From contig NC_058523.1 in assembly GCF_904849725.1 (NCBI RefSeq), forward strand, positions 342,095,948-342,159,947: a stretch of 64,000 nt of DNA. The letters are read 5' to 3'. This DNA comes from Hordeum vulgare subsp. vulgare (taxonomy: Eukaryota; Streptophyta; Magnoliopsida; Poales; Poaceae). The position numbers and the translations under genes are program-made. The notes below the pieces were generated by a model. It did no database searches. It was not told the origin of the DNA and saw only the letters and a list, made by a program, of their open reading frames with translations. This document shows, in pieces, positions 10,855 through 22,381 of this stretch (positions within the stretch are counted from its first letter, which is position 1; each line of letters opens with the position of its first letter).

Positions 10855-12245
10855 ACATCGCCAAGCTTAGTTCCTCCTCGTTCTTGAGTAGGTAAATGAT
10901 AAAATCAGAATTTTTAATGTGACATGGTACCCAACATGTAATATCTTTCAGGTACGATCCTGGAGAAACGATGAATTAACGAACATTAACATAGTAATGT
11001 CCATGAACATTAGAAACATAATCATCAAGTTTTAAAATTTATGATTCTTAAAGAATGTTTACCCCAATATTGATTTTATCATATTGACATGGCACGACTC
11101 CGTCTTCACCACATAAATACAAATTTCATTCACCATGGTGTTAAGCCAAACAATTGGATCATACTTCTTAGTGCGCTTCAACATTTTATACCTCACTCAA
11201 TACATGAGCGTGAACCATGGATATAGCATATAGGTGGAATAAAATATGGTGGTAGGTTTCAAAGGGGTAAAAGTGGAGAAGAAAGTCTCGCATCAACTAG
11301 GCAGATCAATGAGCTATAGAGATGCCCTTCAATCGATATCAACGCGAGGAGTAGGGATTGCCATACAACAGATGCACTAGAGTTATAAGTGATGAAAGCT
11401 CAACTAGACCTAAGTGGGTGTCAATCCAACTAGCTTTCTCATGAAGACCTCGGGCATTTGAGGAAACCCATCATTGAAATATACTAGCCAAGTTCTATAA
11501 TGAAAAATTCCTAGTACACTTTAGGAATCAGAGAATTTTCCATCGGTCCATTCTTTGTCGTCTATTACTGACGGCAAAGAAGTTCTTTGCCATCAGCTTC
11601 CAAAACAAAGACAACAAAGAAGTGACTGATGGCAAAGATATTATTTGCCACCAGTCCATTCTTTGTCGTCTGCTAGGAGACAACAACAAGCCCAAAGGAA
11701 GACAACAAAGAACCCAGCGGGGCCGACTCGACCATGGACCTGGTTAGGTCAAATGGATGCCTTCTTTGTAGACGCAAAACCGCCCAAAAGAAGACGCAAA
11801 GAGGCTGCTAACAGCCATGCCCCGCCCCTCCCCTCTCTCTCTATCTCCTTCCCTCCCTCCCTCCCTCTCCCCGATGCCCACCGGCTGCCGCCCTTGCCCA
11901 CCGTCTGCCCCACGACAGTGCTGCCCTGATGCCCAAGCATCCACGACAGGCCGCCCTTGCCCACCGTCCGCCCCATGACAGTGCTGCCCTGACGCCCTAG
12001 CATCCCCGACAGGCCGCCATCTTGGTGCCCCTGCCTTTGCAACCCCGTCGCCTAGCCGTCCCACTGCCCTTGCGCCCCCATCGCCCGGCAGCCCCCTCAA
12101 GTGAGCTATGTCTACCTCCTCTCTTCCCGTGTGTGTATCCTATGTCGCCCGGCCGCCGGCTACTGTGCATTTTGTTTTTATTTCTTTTGATCTAATTATG
12201 TTAGTAATTAGCTAGCTACTGTTCGTTAGATTAGTTACGTTAGTT

Positions 12246-12718
12246 AGAAGAAGAAAATTAGATAAGTAATTAGAAGAAGAAGAAGAAGAATATTAGATTA
12301 GTAATTAGAAGAAGAAGAAAATTAGAAGGAAAATCAGAAAATACGAAAATAAGAAGGAAAAGAAGAAGGAAAGAAGAAGGAAAAAAGCAAAAAGGAAAAA
12401 AGGAAAAGAAGAAGAAGAAGAAGAATAAAAATTGGAGAAGAGGAGGAGGAGGAGAAGAAGAAGAAGAAGAAGAAGAAGAAGTCGAGAAGAAAGAAGAAGA
12501 AGAAGAAGAAGAAGAAGAAGAAGAAGAAGAAGAAGAAGAAGAAGAAGAAGAAGAAGAAGAAGAAGAAGAAGAAGAAGCGGGAGGAGTGAATAAGAGGAAA
12601 AAAGAAAAAGAAGGAAGAAGAAGAAGAAGAAAAAAAAAGAGGAGGAGGAGAATAAGAGGAAATATAGACAAAGAGGAAGAAAAAGAGGAGAAGAAGAAAA
12701 GAAGAAGAAGAAGAAGAA

Positions 12719-12749
<31 letters not shown>

Positions 12750-12803
12750 AGAAGAAAAGGAAGAAGAAGAGGAGAAGAAGGATAAGTACAGGAGAAAAAG
12801 ATG
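12246..12803 (+). repeat. (GAA)n-rich microsatellite tract in CACTA B
   Basis: About 560 bp of GAA/AAG repeats, with a long nearly pure GAA run near 12490-12576. The opposite strand gives false Ser- and Phe-rich ORFs up to 161 codons. The internal pattern of interruptions differs from copy A, showing independent expansion and contraction since the copies split. Confidence 0.93.
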
Positions 12804-13160
12804 AAAATAGAAGTGGCAAAGTAGTTATCTATATAGAGTTTTTTCTATCGGGATTGAATATTCGTGTTGATCGTGTGGATTTAAATGTGAGTTGTTTCTT
12901 CTCTTCGAGGGTTTGGTGTTCCACAATCTCCCCGTGTGACTACCTCCCCTACACGGTCTAGTTGTGGGAACTAGTTCCATATCCTCCCCAACCCTACCAT
13001 ATTTGCTTTGTTCCGGTTGTCATGCCGGTGTCACTTCATTCTATTTTTATGTCAAGTCTTGTAACCAAGGCGTCTTCCGTTCGAAAGGGTTGCATATATA
13101 AATATGCATGTATTTGCATATTTATTAATATCATCCTTTCAAATTGTCCACGTTATCCAT

Positions 13161-13386
13161 GGACAGCCCGAGTACGTGTAAATTGGGATTTGTTTCCCGT
13201 TCTCTATTTTGGTCTGAGGCAAAATTTCATCAGCGCCACCCCGTTGTTCTCGGGATACGCATTCTCTTAGCATGTTGCTTAGACGTGTATCAGGAGAACA
13301 GCGGGGAGGTGCTGCCAAAAGTTTTTGTTGGATCCGGAGCAGAGCATGGGAAACGAACCCGATATACACATACAAGGGTGGGATTA
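13161..13386. repeat. Foldback inside CACTA B
   Basis: Left arm about 13161-13262, right arm about 13282-13386. The arms are imperfect inverted copies (GTTTCCCGTTCTCT against AGAGCATGGGAAAC, and CCCGTTGTTCTC against GAGAACAGCGGGG). It is the counterpart of the foldback at 5830-6057. Confidence 0.78.
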
Positions 13387-16086
13387 GGACCCATCTTTAC
13401 CTATTAGAGATAGATTCAATCCATGAATGCCCGTTTCTCTTTTGTATGGAGCACTAGGGCTAACCCATTTGGTCACTTTGCTGTCAGCTAGAAAAAGGCT
13501 AATGGCAAAGGGAATGGAAGGCAGACAACAAAGGGCATGGTAAGCAGATAGCAAAGGGCATCGCAGGTAGACGACAAAAGGGCATGGCATAGAGGCTCGC
13601 AGTGGTAGGGGTGACGTCAGCTGACAGACGGAAAATGTTGTCGTCAGCTGGCGGACGGTAAAGGCTGCCGTTAGCCACCTGATGGGGCTGACAGCTATTC
13701 AATCCCGTCTAGCCCCTTTGTCGTTTGCTGGTCTAGAAAGACAGAAGACAAAGATCTTTGTCGTTCGCTATCTCCCAACAAACGACAAAGAAGGTCTTTA
13801 CCGTGACTTTCAGTGCCGAAAGTTGAGCCGTCAGTTAGCAGATAACAAAGGTCTTTATTGTTTGTGAAGTGGTCATTTGTCATCCGCTATGGTAGATGAC
13901 AAGAAGCCGGTTCCAGTAGTGCTAGCATATGAAAATAACAAAACATGATACCCTCTATATGAAAAACATCGTGCTACTTTGAAGCACAAGTGTGGAAAAA
14001 GAAGTAGTAGCACGGTCCCTTCTCTCTTTTCTCTTTTTTGTTTTTCTCCCCTCTTTATTTTCTTTTTTTCATTTTTTTATTTCTTTCTCCCCTTTTTTTG
14101 GAATCTCATCCCTACTTGTGGGGGAATCATTGTCTCCATCATCATTTCCTCACTCAGATAGTGCTCTAACAAAGAGAAACATCACACTTCTATCTACTTA
14201 CTACTCGATATGAACAGCTACTAAACATCATGACTCTATAAGAATGCCTCGGGAAGTTTACCAGGATGTGCAAGTAGTGGCTTTGCCACAAATACTATGT
14301 CAGCTATATGATCATGTAAAGCAATATGACAATGAGTGTACAAGTCATAACGCGTAATAGTGAAAGTTTCATGGCAATATATCTTAGGATGGCTATGGAA
14401 ATGCCATGATAGGTATGGATGGTGGATTTTTTGAGAAAGATATAAGGTCGCTTATGTGCAAAAGAGCATATCATGTCGCGGGGTTTGGATGCACCAGCAA
14501 AGTTTGCATCGATCGTCGAGGTGAGAATGGGTAATGCATGACACCAAAGAGGCTAGCAAATATGAGGCGGTGAGAGTACGTACATACATGGATTCACATT
14601 AGTCATAAAGAACTCACATACTTATTGCAAAGCTTTATTATATTTCTTGAAACAAAGTACTACTTGCAGGCCCCTAGGGAGGAGATTGGTAGGAGTTAAC
14701 CATCGCGCCCCCCCGACCTAAACAACACTAGGATTTCAACTACGAATAAGAATGCACACCTTCATCACCATGCCATAACTAATATTCAGATGAACAACAA
14801 ATTAACAGCCTTTGACAAAAGATATTTATACTAACCAACAACGATGCACTCACGCCCTTACATATTACCACATCAATATGATTAACACATAATTTCTCTT
14901 TTATGTGCTACATGAAGGTTTTGATTATGCACTCTTGAATTCGTATTATTTTTGGACTAGTCCTATAACCCATGCAAATTACCATAACTATTTATTAAAC
15001 TATTAAAAAATATAAGTTAAGAACTTGATTGCAATTATTTTTATAAAATCTATACCCCACCGTGCTCTAAAAGACATAAGTGAAGCACCAAAGCAACTTC
15101 TTGTCTCAAAAGATATAAGTGAAGCACATAGAGTATTCAAACATGTCATGGTGAAAATGTTCCTCTATATAGTGTGTAATTCTAGAACAAAATGATCGTG
15201 GACAACTAATATCAAAGTAAACTATAATACATGACTCTCCAAGCAAAAATCATATGATGTTACGAATTAAAATAAAGCTCCAAGTGACATACCGATGGAT
15301 TAAGATGAAAGAGGAGGCATCCCCAAGCTTAGATGATTGATCCTTCCTAGAATTTACCTTGGGGTGCCATGGAAATCCCCAAGATTAGGATCTTTTCCAC
15401 TCTTTATTACTTCACCCATCTTGATAGCACCAAAATCTTGCAAACTTCAGCACACAAAACTGAACAGAAAACTCGTGAGATCCGTTAGTACAATAGGCGA
15501 ACCATAAACTTAGATATTGTTATAAATTTACTCATATTTTGTTATCCCATAAGGTATTGTATTCCAACTTCTCCATGACTTATACCTTCCTATATAATCC
15601 ATATTATCGTTAAAACAAGCAAACTATGCAAGCAAAAATAGAATATGTGTAAAACCGAACAATGTGTAGTGATCAGCACTTAAACCATACTCCTAAACTT
15701 TAGAAAATTCTGAAATATTAGGAAAACCTGAGGAATTTGTATACTAGTACTTTCTAATAATATCAGATCGAAAAATTGTTCCATAAAAATCAAAGAATTT
15801 CTGCACTTGACGTAGAAGTTCCTGTTTTTGCATGGTATCAACTCTATTTATCATTCAAACCATCCCAAAGGCTTTATTGGGCACAAACACTAATTCAAAC
15901 ATAAAAATATAATTATTACAGTAGAAATAATATTGTTTAATCATAATAACATAAAGTAGAGGAAGAAAAATAAGATAACTATTGGGTTGCCTCCCAACAA
16001 GCGATATCGTTTTATGCCCTTAGCTAGGCATACCGCGTTGTTTCAAGTGATATGAATTTTGACATTCAATCCAGAAGTAGCCTTAA

Positions 16087-17599
16087 TGATGCATAAGTAT
16101 AGGGGGTCAATCATAGTCCTTTGATAAGTAAGAGTGTCGAACCCAACGAGGAGCGGAAGGAAATGACAAGCGGTTTTCAGCAAGGTAATTTTTGCAAGCA
16201 CTGAAATAGTGGTAACAAGTTGTTTGATAGCAAGATAATTGTAACAAGTGACAAGTAGCAATAGTAACAATAGGTCCAGAAAGGTAGCCAAATACTTTTG
16301 TGGAAAAGGGCAGGCCAGAACAATTTCTTATAATAGGCAAAGAGTTCTTTAGGGCACATGGGAATTTCATCTAGTCACTTTCGTCATGTTCGGTTAATTC
16401 ACATTCGGTATGTTGATAATTTGATATGTGGGTGGAACGATTCTTGGGTGCTGTTCTTACTTGAAAAAACCTCCTACTTATGATTAACCCTCCCGCAAGC
16501 ATCCGCAATTATGAGAAAATTATTAATAATAAATTCTAACCATAGCATTAAACATAGGGATCCAAATCAGCCCCTTACCAAGTAGTGCATAGACTGGGGT
16601 TTAAGTTTGTGTCACTCTCGCAACCCACCCTCTAATTACTACTCCACAATGCATTCCCTTAGGCCCAAAATATGGTCAAGTGTTATTTAGTTGATGTGCA
16701 CATAACACCACTAAGGGAATCACAACATCCATATCATCAAAATATCGAACAAATATCAACTTCACATGACTACTTGCAACATGATTTCTCCCGTGGCCTC
16801 AAGGACAAAAGTAACTAATCACAAGTGATAAATATGTTCATGATCATAGTGGTATAATATAGCATAATGAACGTGAACATATGTTATTCCACCAAATAAA
16901 TCAGAAAGCATCAACTACAATATGAAACTAACAGTACTAGACACACCCCAGATACCAATCTCAGGTTCCGGTACAAGATTGAGTACAAGAGATGAACTAG
17001 GGTTTTGAGAGAAGATGGTGCTGGTGAAGATGTTGATGAGAATTGGCCTCCTCAAGATGAGAGGGTTGTTGGTGAGGACAATGACCTCGATTTCCCCCTC
17101 CGGGAGGGAAGTTCCTCCGGAGGAATCGCTCCGCGTGAGGGCAAAAGTGCTCCTGCCCAGGTTCTGCCTCGAGACGGCGGGGCTTCGTCTCGAAAGTCCT
17201 CTCCTTAATTTTTTAGGTCAAAAGAAATTTGTAATAGAAGATGGGAACCAGAGGTGGGACAGGTGGCCCACTAGATATCAGGCCGCGCTAGGGGTGCCTA
17301 GTGCGCCCTGGTATTTAGTGCTCGCCTGGTGGCCCCCCTCCAACACTTCTTCGTTCTAGTATTTTTTATTATTATAAAATAAATCTCCGTAAATTTTCAG
17401 CTCAATTGGAGATGTGCAGAATAGGTATCTTTGACGTAGCTTTTTCAGGTCGAGAATTCCATTTGGCGGTATTCTCCCACTAATTGTACACCATGCATAT
17501 TATGAGAGAAAAGGCATTACAATTACTCCATCAAGTGGTAAAATGCATAAAAACACTATAAATAATTGTAACAAAACATGATGAAAAATGGACGTATCA
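16087..17599 (-). mobile_element. Gypsy element F, 3' LTR (minus strand), 1.51 kb
   Basis: The plus strand runs from TGATGCATAAGTATAG at 16087 to GACGTATCA at 17599; on the minus strand it begins TGATACGTCC. A purine tract lies next to it (17600-17613, CCCCCAAGCTT on plus), so this is the 3' LTR of a minus-strand element. The same LTR family occurs in plus orientation at 62167-63691 and as a minus fragment at 54985-55405. It is inserted into element B. The GC-richer part (about 17010-17340) carries only short chance ORFs. Confidence 0.85.
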
Positions 17600-17962
17600 A
17601 CTCCCCCAAGCTTAGACCTTGCTTGTCCTCAAGCAAAAGCCGACAACGAAAATCATGACTAGATGCTTTGAGAGAGAGGTGTCGATAAATACAAAATACG
17701 GACATAGAAGCATCACGCTTATTATTATAAAAGAAAATGAAACTTAATAAAAGGCTTGGATCACAATGTTTTCATCATATAACTTTTATCATAAAGGCTT
17801 CTTATAAACAAGTAGCAATTCATCACAACATTCAAGTATGAGGCATAAACTCTATTCTAAACTAAAATACTATGTTCTTAGTCAACTTTGCAACATAGTT
17901 CATCATATTCTTAGGAAGGGTCACATATTAGAGCTTTTAAGCAAGTCTACATACTCAACCAT
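17600..17962 (-). mobile_element. Gypsy element F, internal 3' end (first part)
   Basis: The reverse complement of this stretch matches the plus-strand sequence just before the 3' LTR of element H (about 62000-62166): purine tract, a CTTGAGGACAAGC block and a GTCGACACCTCTC-like block. It is non-coding 3' internal sequence. It is interrupted at 17963 by a solo LTR, with the target duplication ACCAT at 17958-17962. Confidence 0.8.
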
Positions 17963-20900
17963 TGTCACATCCCTGACACCTTAATCAAGTTAGCCTTGTG
18001 CTCATGTTTTCTTTGCATTGCATCTAGGAAATTTTCAACAAGAACAAAGCAAATGTTGAAGGAAAATTCTAAAACCCTAGCCACTTTTATAAATAAAGGA
18101 AATTTCAAACTAGTTAAAATCAATGAACCCAAAATGGCCTCAAGAAAAGTTCAATCTTTCTGATTATTCTTGGAAGTAAATAAGCAATGAAGAAAACCAT
18201 TTTCCTGATACTTTAAGCATTTTAAATAAATGCAAAAAGCTACTGGTTTCAAGTTTAAAATTTGAAATCAGAAACTTTAAGCTTTCAAAAATGTTGAAAA
18301 CTTTAGGAATGGTTGGATATATTCCAACAAATATTCTGCGGTGTTCAACATAGTTTTTAGAAACTATTTGGGAGCTGAAATAAATAGTAAATCAATGAAA
18401 TAGCAAAACAGAAACAAACAGAAAAAAAAGATAAAATAATTACCTGACGCTCACCTCAGCCCGGCCCAGTAGCGCTGCCGTCTTCCTCCTCGCCAGTAGG
18501 AGCAGGAGGTGGCCACCGCGTCGCCGCACGCCTCCACGCAGCTCCCTGGCTGCCTGGCCGCCGCTTCGCGCTGGCAAGCACGGGGATGTCCACCCCGAGC
18601 CCGTCCGTATCCGTTCCCCAGCTCTAGTTTCCCCCTCCTCTCGGGATCTCTCCTCCCTCCTTCTGCCGCCATTGCCACGAGCTCGAGCTCGAGCCGCCGC
18701 ACCTCTAGCCACAGGACCTCCCTTCCGAGTAGTCCAGTAGCTTCGCCTCATCGAGCTGGTTCTCTCTGCAACGGTCGAAGTCTTCCCGAGCTCTGCAACG
18801 TCCCCAACGCCATCGTCTTCAACCTTCGGTCGCCGGCGAATCGACGGTGAAACGCCGGCAACAGCCCTTCCCCGAGCTGTCTAAGCCCTTCTCTGCACTC
18901 CCCGTGAGCCTGCGATCATTTCCCCTCTACTTCCCCTCGGATCCGTGCCCTCTAGCCACTGGACCATCGATCCCGTACTCCGGCAGCCGCTCCGGCTCGT
19001 CGCCGGCCTACTCCGGCCACCTATAGCCCTCCCTGAGGCCAGCGCTATATGAGGTCGGGCCTGGAGATCACTCCAGTGCTCCCAGCATCTTTTTCCGAGC
19101 ACCACAGCATGTTTTAGCTCTCTCCGGCGAGCCCTCCGCCGCGCCCGTGGTCGCTGCCGGCCATATTCCGGTGGGGGCCGATGTGGCCAGCCTAACCCAG
19201 CAGTTTAACGCCTAAACACTCACTAACAGTGGGCCCAAGGCCAAGTCAAACCCACTTAGAGGCTGGTCAGCGCGGGATTAGCCCCTGAGACGCTGACCAG
19301 TGGGTCCCCCCTGTCAGGTTTGACCTGATCAGGTCAGTTGACCTGCTGATGTCAGGCTGACGCAATAAAGGGGTTTTCCAGTATAAGAATAATTCCAGAA
19401 ATGTTTAAACTTCAAAAATTCTTAGAAATTAATCTGTAACTCCAATGAAAATAAATTATATATGAAAAAGTATCAGAAAAATTCAAGGAATCTGAATATG
19501 TCATTTACAAACATGTTTGAAAATGTTACAGAACCCAAACATGTAGATTAATGAATAAGTTAATTCTTATAAAAACTTTATAAATGGAATTTAATTTTTT
19601 TTTAAAATTTCACTATAAATGACATGATCAAACACTGTCCTAATTACAAACCAGCAACCTAACATGTCATCCCATGCATGTTAAAAGTAAGTTGATCTGA
19701 GCATCAGGTCGAATCAATTAAAATGGTATTCGAGAATACCTCGTTTGAAGTGATATTTGAATTTGATTGAAATCAACTTCAAACCTAATACATGTTAGCC
19801 ATAATAGTATATCACCTTGCATCCTCATTCCATGCTCATGCATCATCTTGATTGCATATGTTTGATATTGATTGTTGTCATTCCTTTCGGTAGGCTCCGG
19901 TCCCCCGGATTCCACCGAATATCCGTGTGACAGATATTGTCACTCCTGTGAGCAACAAGGCAAGCAACCATTTTTGATCATCCCGATAAATCCCATGTTC
20001 TTGCTCCTGCACTTACTTATTGCATTAGGATCAAATGCTTCAAATGCTTTTGCCACGTTAGTTGAACCCACTTCCTTTGCATGACCTATCCTTGTCATAG
20101 TAAATAGCTGAACCTTGCAACCTAGCATACCTGGTAGTTGCTTGAGCCATGATGTGCCTTATCCTGCTATGCATGCTATGCTTAGAGTTGTGTATGGTGT
20201 ATCATCTGGGAGATGAACAGAATTGTGAGAATGTGTTCGGTAAGCAAAGGTTGTGTGTTGTACCAGTGAAAGGCTGTGTAGGAGTACATGGCGGGTTGTT
20301 TCATTAGAACCGTCCTTAGGAACTGAGTTCCGTGTATGTAATCCAAGACGAGATACTACCACATGCTGGGCCCTGAAATATGACCCTGCTCGCCTTATTA
20401 ATCGCTTAGTACTCGGTCCAGGAGTTGCAAGTAGTTTCTGGTGTTTATAGTCATGCTCGAGGCCGTGCATGGTGCTGACCTGAGAGGTGGACTGTGATGC
20501 GGTAGGCAGTGGCACAGTGTACCAAGTGGCACCCTGATGGTGGGCTTGGGAACCCTGCGCACATCATTTGTGGCCGTGGCGGAAACCTCGGCCGGACTTC
20601 CGTACGGGTTACTCTCAGATAGGCGATAAACCTAGACTAGGTACTAATGTGGTTAACGGTCGTGGCCGACTCCCTCGCTGGGCTTCCGCTTGAAGGTTGT
20701 CGAGGTGCATGACGTGCACATGGTGATAAGTGGCGAGAGCGTGTGTGATGAAGTACACCCCTGCAGGGTTATGATCTATTCGAATAGCCGCGTCCGCGGA
20801 TATGGACTACTTGGAGACATATGTTGTTCATAGATAACTTAAATGGCTACTCATAAAATTGTCAAGATAAGCGTGAGTGCCGTGGACGGCATTTCCGTAT

Positions 20901-21943
20901 GGAGACGGAATGATTCCAGGATGGTGTATTGTTGTGGTGTTAGCGGACTCGTGTGCGAGAAATCAAGTTGTCAAAATTATTTAAAAATGCAAGTTGTCTA
21001 GCCACGAGTCAAATGCTGGCTTTCCGCATGAAATTCCACCATACCTTGTTGATACATTGCATGAGTAGTTAGTTATCCTAAAGTCTTGCTGAGTACCTCC
21101 GTACTCATGTTTGCTTATTAAATGTTGCAGAGGTTGCTAATGACCCTAATGGAGGGTTCTTCATAGACATCGACGACGACGAGTAGCTGGTGTCCCAGCT
21201 ACAATCTGGCCCTAGGTTGGGTTTGTAGTATAGACAGGCCATGTGCCTTCTAGTTGCACCTGTCTGTACTCAGACAGTTTTAAACACTTCCACTGGCTTG
21301 TAACTGAATGACTGCTATTATGGGTCGTGAGACCCTTACTGTGTAATATTATGTGTGTGGCTCTTCCGAGCCTCTTAAATAAAGCTTGTATGTTTATGTT
21401 TATGTTGTGATGCCATCGATGTATCTATACATATCGGTATGCCATGCGTACGTGTGTCATACTTGATATGTATGGGGTTCGATTACCTAGCCGTGAACTT
21501 TAGTAGCACTCCTTACAGGGAAATGCCCCTTTGTGATCCAACGAGCCATGGTAGCTCGCTACTGCTTCGGACACATTGGTTGACCGGCATGTGTCCTTCT
21601 TAGCTGTTGTGTCTGTCCCCTTTGGGGAAATGTCACGCGATGTAATGGAGTCCTTGTAGCTTGCTATGACTCGTCTACATTCGCTGGTGACCGACACCTG
21701 CTTTGCTGGGTCATGTATGCCTGTCCCTGTGCGGTACTGCCACTTTGGTTTATGACTAGACTTGTCGATCCGGGTTCTTTGACATTGGAATGCTAGCGAC
21801 ACAATTGCATACGTGAGTCAAAAGACGCAAACGGTCCCGGCTAAGGTAAGGCTGCAGCCGTGGGGTTAACCGTGCGTGAGACCGCAAAGGGATGCGATGT
21901 GTTACAGGCTGGTTTCCTATGGCTTCGGATCGGGGTCCCGACA
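17963..21943 (+). mobile_element. Solo LTR of a long-LTR retrotransposon (3.98 kb)
   Basis: The segment begins TGTCACATCC and ends GTCCCGACA, with a perfect 5-bp duplication ACCAT on both sides (17958-17962, 21944-21948). No second copy of its ends lies inside and there is no internal domain, so it is a solo LTR left by recombination between two LTRs. The plus orientation is inferred from a late AATAAA signal (about 21377-21382) and the order AT-rich start, GC-rich promoter/leader-like block (18440-19200), AT-rich tail. It shares this layout with the 5-kb LTRs of C and D but is not obviously the same family. Short ORFs in the GC block are not supported as genes. Confidence 0.85.
19321..19336. 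promoter_or_regulatory. 16-bp perfect palindrome with TTGACC (W-box-like) motifs
   Basis: TGACCTGATCAGGTCA is a perfect palindrome, preceded by T (making TTGACC) and followed within five bases by a further TTGACC. TTGAC is the core bound by plant WRKY factors. It lies just after the GC-rich block of the solo LTR. Function is not shown. Confidence 0.4.
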
Positions 21944-22381
21944 ACCATCATTTAGTATTCTATGATTGCTAACACGCAACACATACATATGAGCAAAAGG
22001 TTTAATTCAGACACAGAGAAAGATAGGGGCTTATAGTGTTGCCTCCCAACGTGTTAACATCAAGGGTGATGTCAACAATAATAACTCATGTCCACCCTCA
22101 TTTAGCTCGACATATATGTTAGATCTTTCCCCACCACATGATGCTTGACGAAGACCAGATAAAGGAAGTAGAGGAAAATACTTGGACTCTTGCACAAAAG
22201 TAAATACATAAAGGTAAAAGATATGTTAGATCTTTCCCCACCCAAGGGGCAATATAACGTAACATTCCTTTGAACTTTTTGGTTGTATGTTAAATCTCTT
22301 AGTGCAAAGGAATGTTACGTTATATTGCCCCTTGGGATTGAAACCTTTATTATGCAGTCCGTCGCTTTTATTATTGCCATC
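21944..22381 (-). mobile_element. Gypsy element F, internal 3' region (second part)
   Basis: Continues F after the solo LTR. The reverse complement matches the plus-strand H interior around 61440-61800, including the GGGAGGCAA..GCCCCTATCTTTCTC block. It contains the 32-bp perfect inverted repeat at 22241-22336. It ends at 22381, where the LTR of element G begins. Confidence 0.75.
22241..22336. repeat. Perfect 32-bp inverted repeat with 32-bp spacer
   Basis: 22241-22272 and 22305-22336 are exact reverse complements (starting CCCAAGGGGCAATATAACG), separated by 32 bp. The right arm continues the Gypsy F sequence as judged from H (TTATATTGCC...TTTATTATGCAG). The left arm appears to be an inverted extra copy of it. 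Confidence 0.92.

Larger units (their letters stand above)
11517..13921. mobile_element. Non-autonomous CACTA transposon, copy B (2.4 kb)
   Basis: Left end CACTTTAGGAATC; right end (reverse complement) CACTACTGGAACC. The flanking triplets are GTA (11514-11516) and CTA (13922-13924), one substitution from a perfect 3-bp duplication, while copy A has CTA on both sides. Subterminal GACAAAG/TTTGTCGTC clusters, the GC-rich block (11820-12150), the GAA tract and the foldback all follow the same order as in copy A. There is no transposase. Flanking Gypsy sequence is the same as at copy A, so both copies occupy one ancestral insertion site. Confidence 0.87.
10855..16086 (-). mobile_element. Gypsy element B, internal 3' region carrying a CACTA insertion
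   Basis: The interior of the element begins with the purine tract at 10855-10869 and carries CACTA B at 11517-13921. Similarity to element A continues to about 15110; beyond that the sequence is only present here. It includes minus-strand blocks common upstream of Triticeae Gypsy 3' LTRs: CCAAGCTTAG with a CTTGGGGATTTCC repeat near 15320-15385, and GGGTTGCCTCCCAACAAGCG near 15984. No pol frame is seen. It ends at 16086, where the LTR of element F begins; the pol-bearing part and the 5' LTR are not in the window. Confidence 0.75.

Noticed and set aside
12270..12819. ORFs up to 161 codons on the minus strand
   Set aside because: Same GAA tract artefact in CACTA B.
2821..15110. A simple tandem segmental duplication of A and B
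   Set aside because: B has a full LTR terminus embedded in unrelated gag DNA and A ends elsewhere, which fits separate insertions better, although duplication is not fully excluded.
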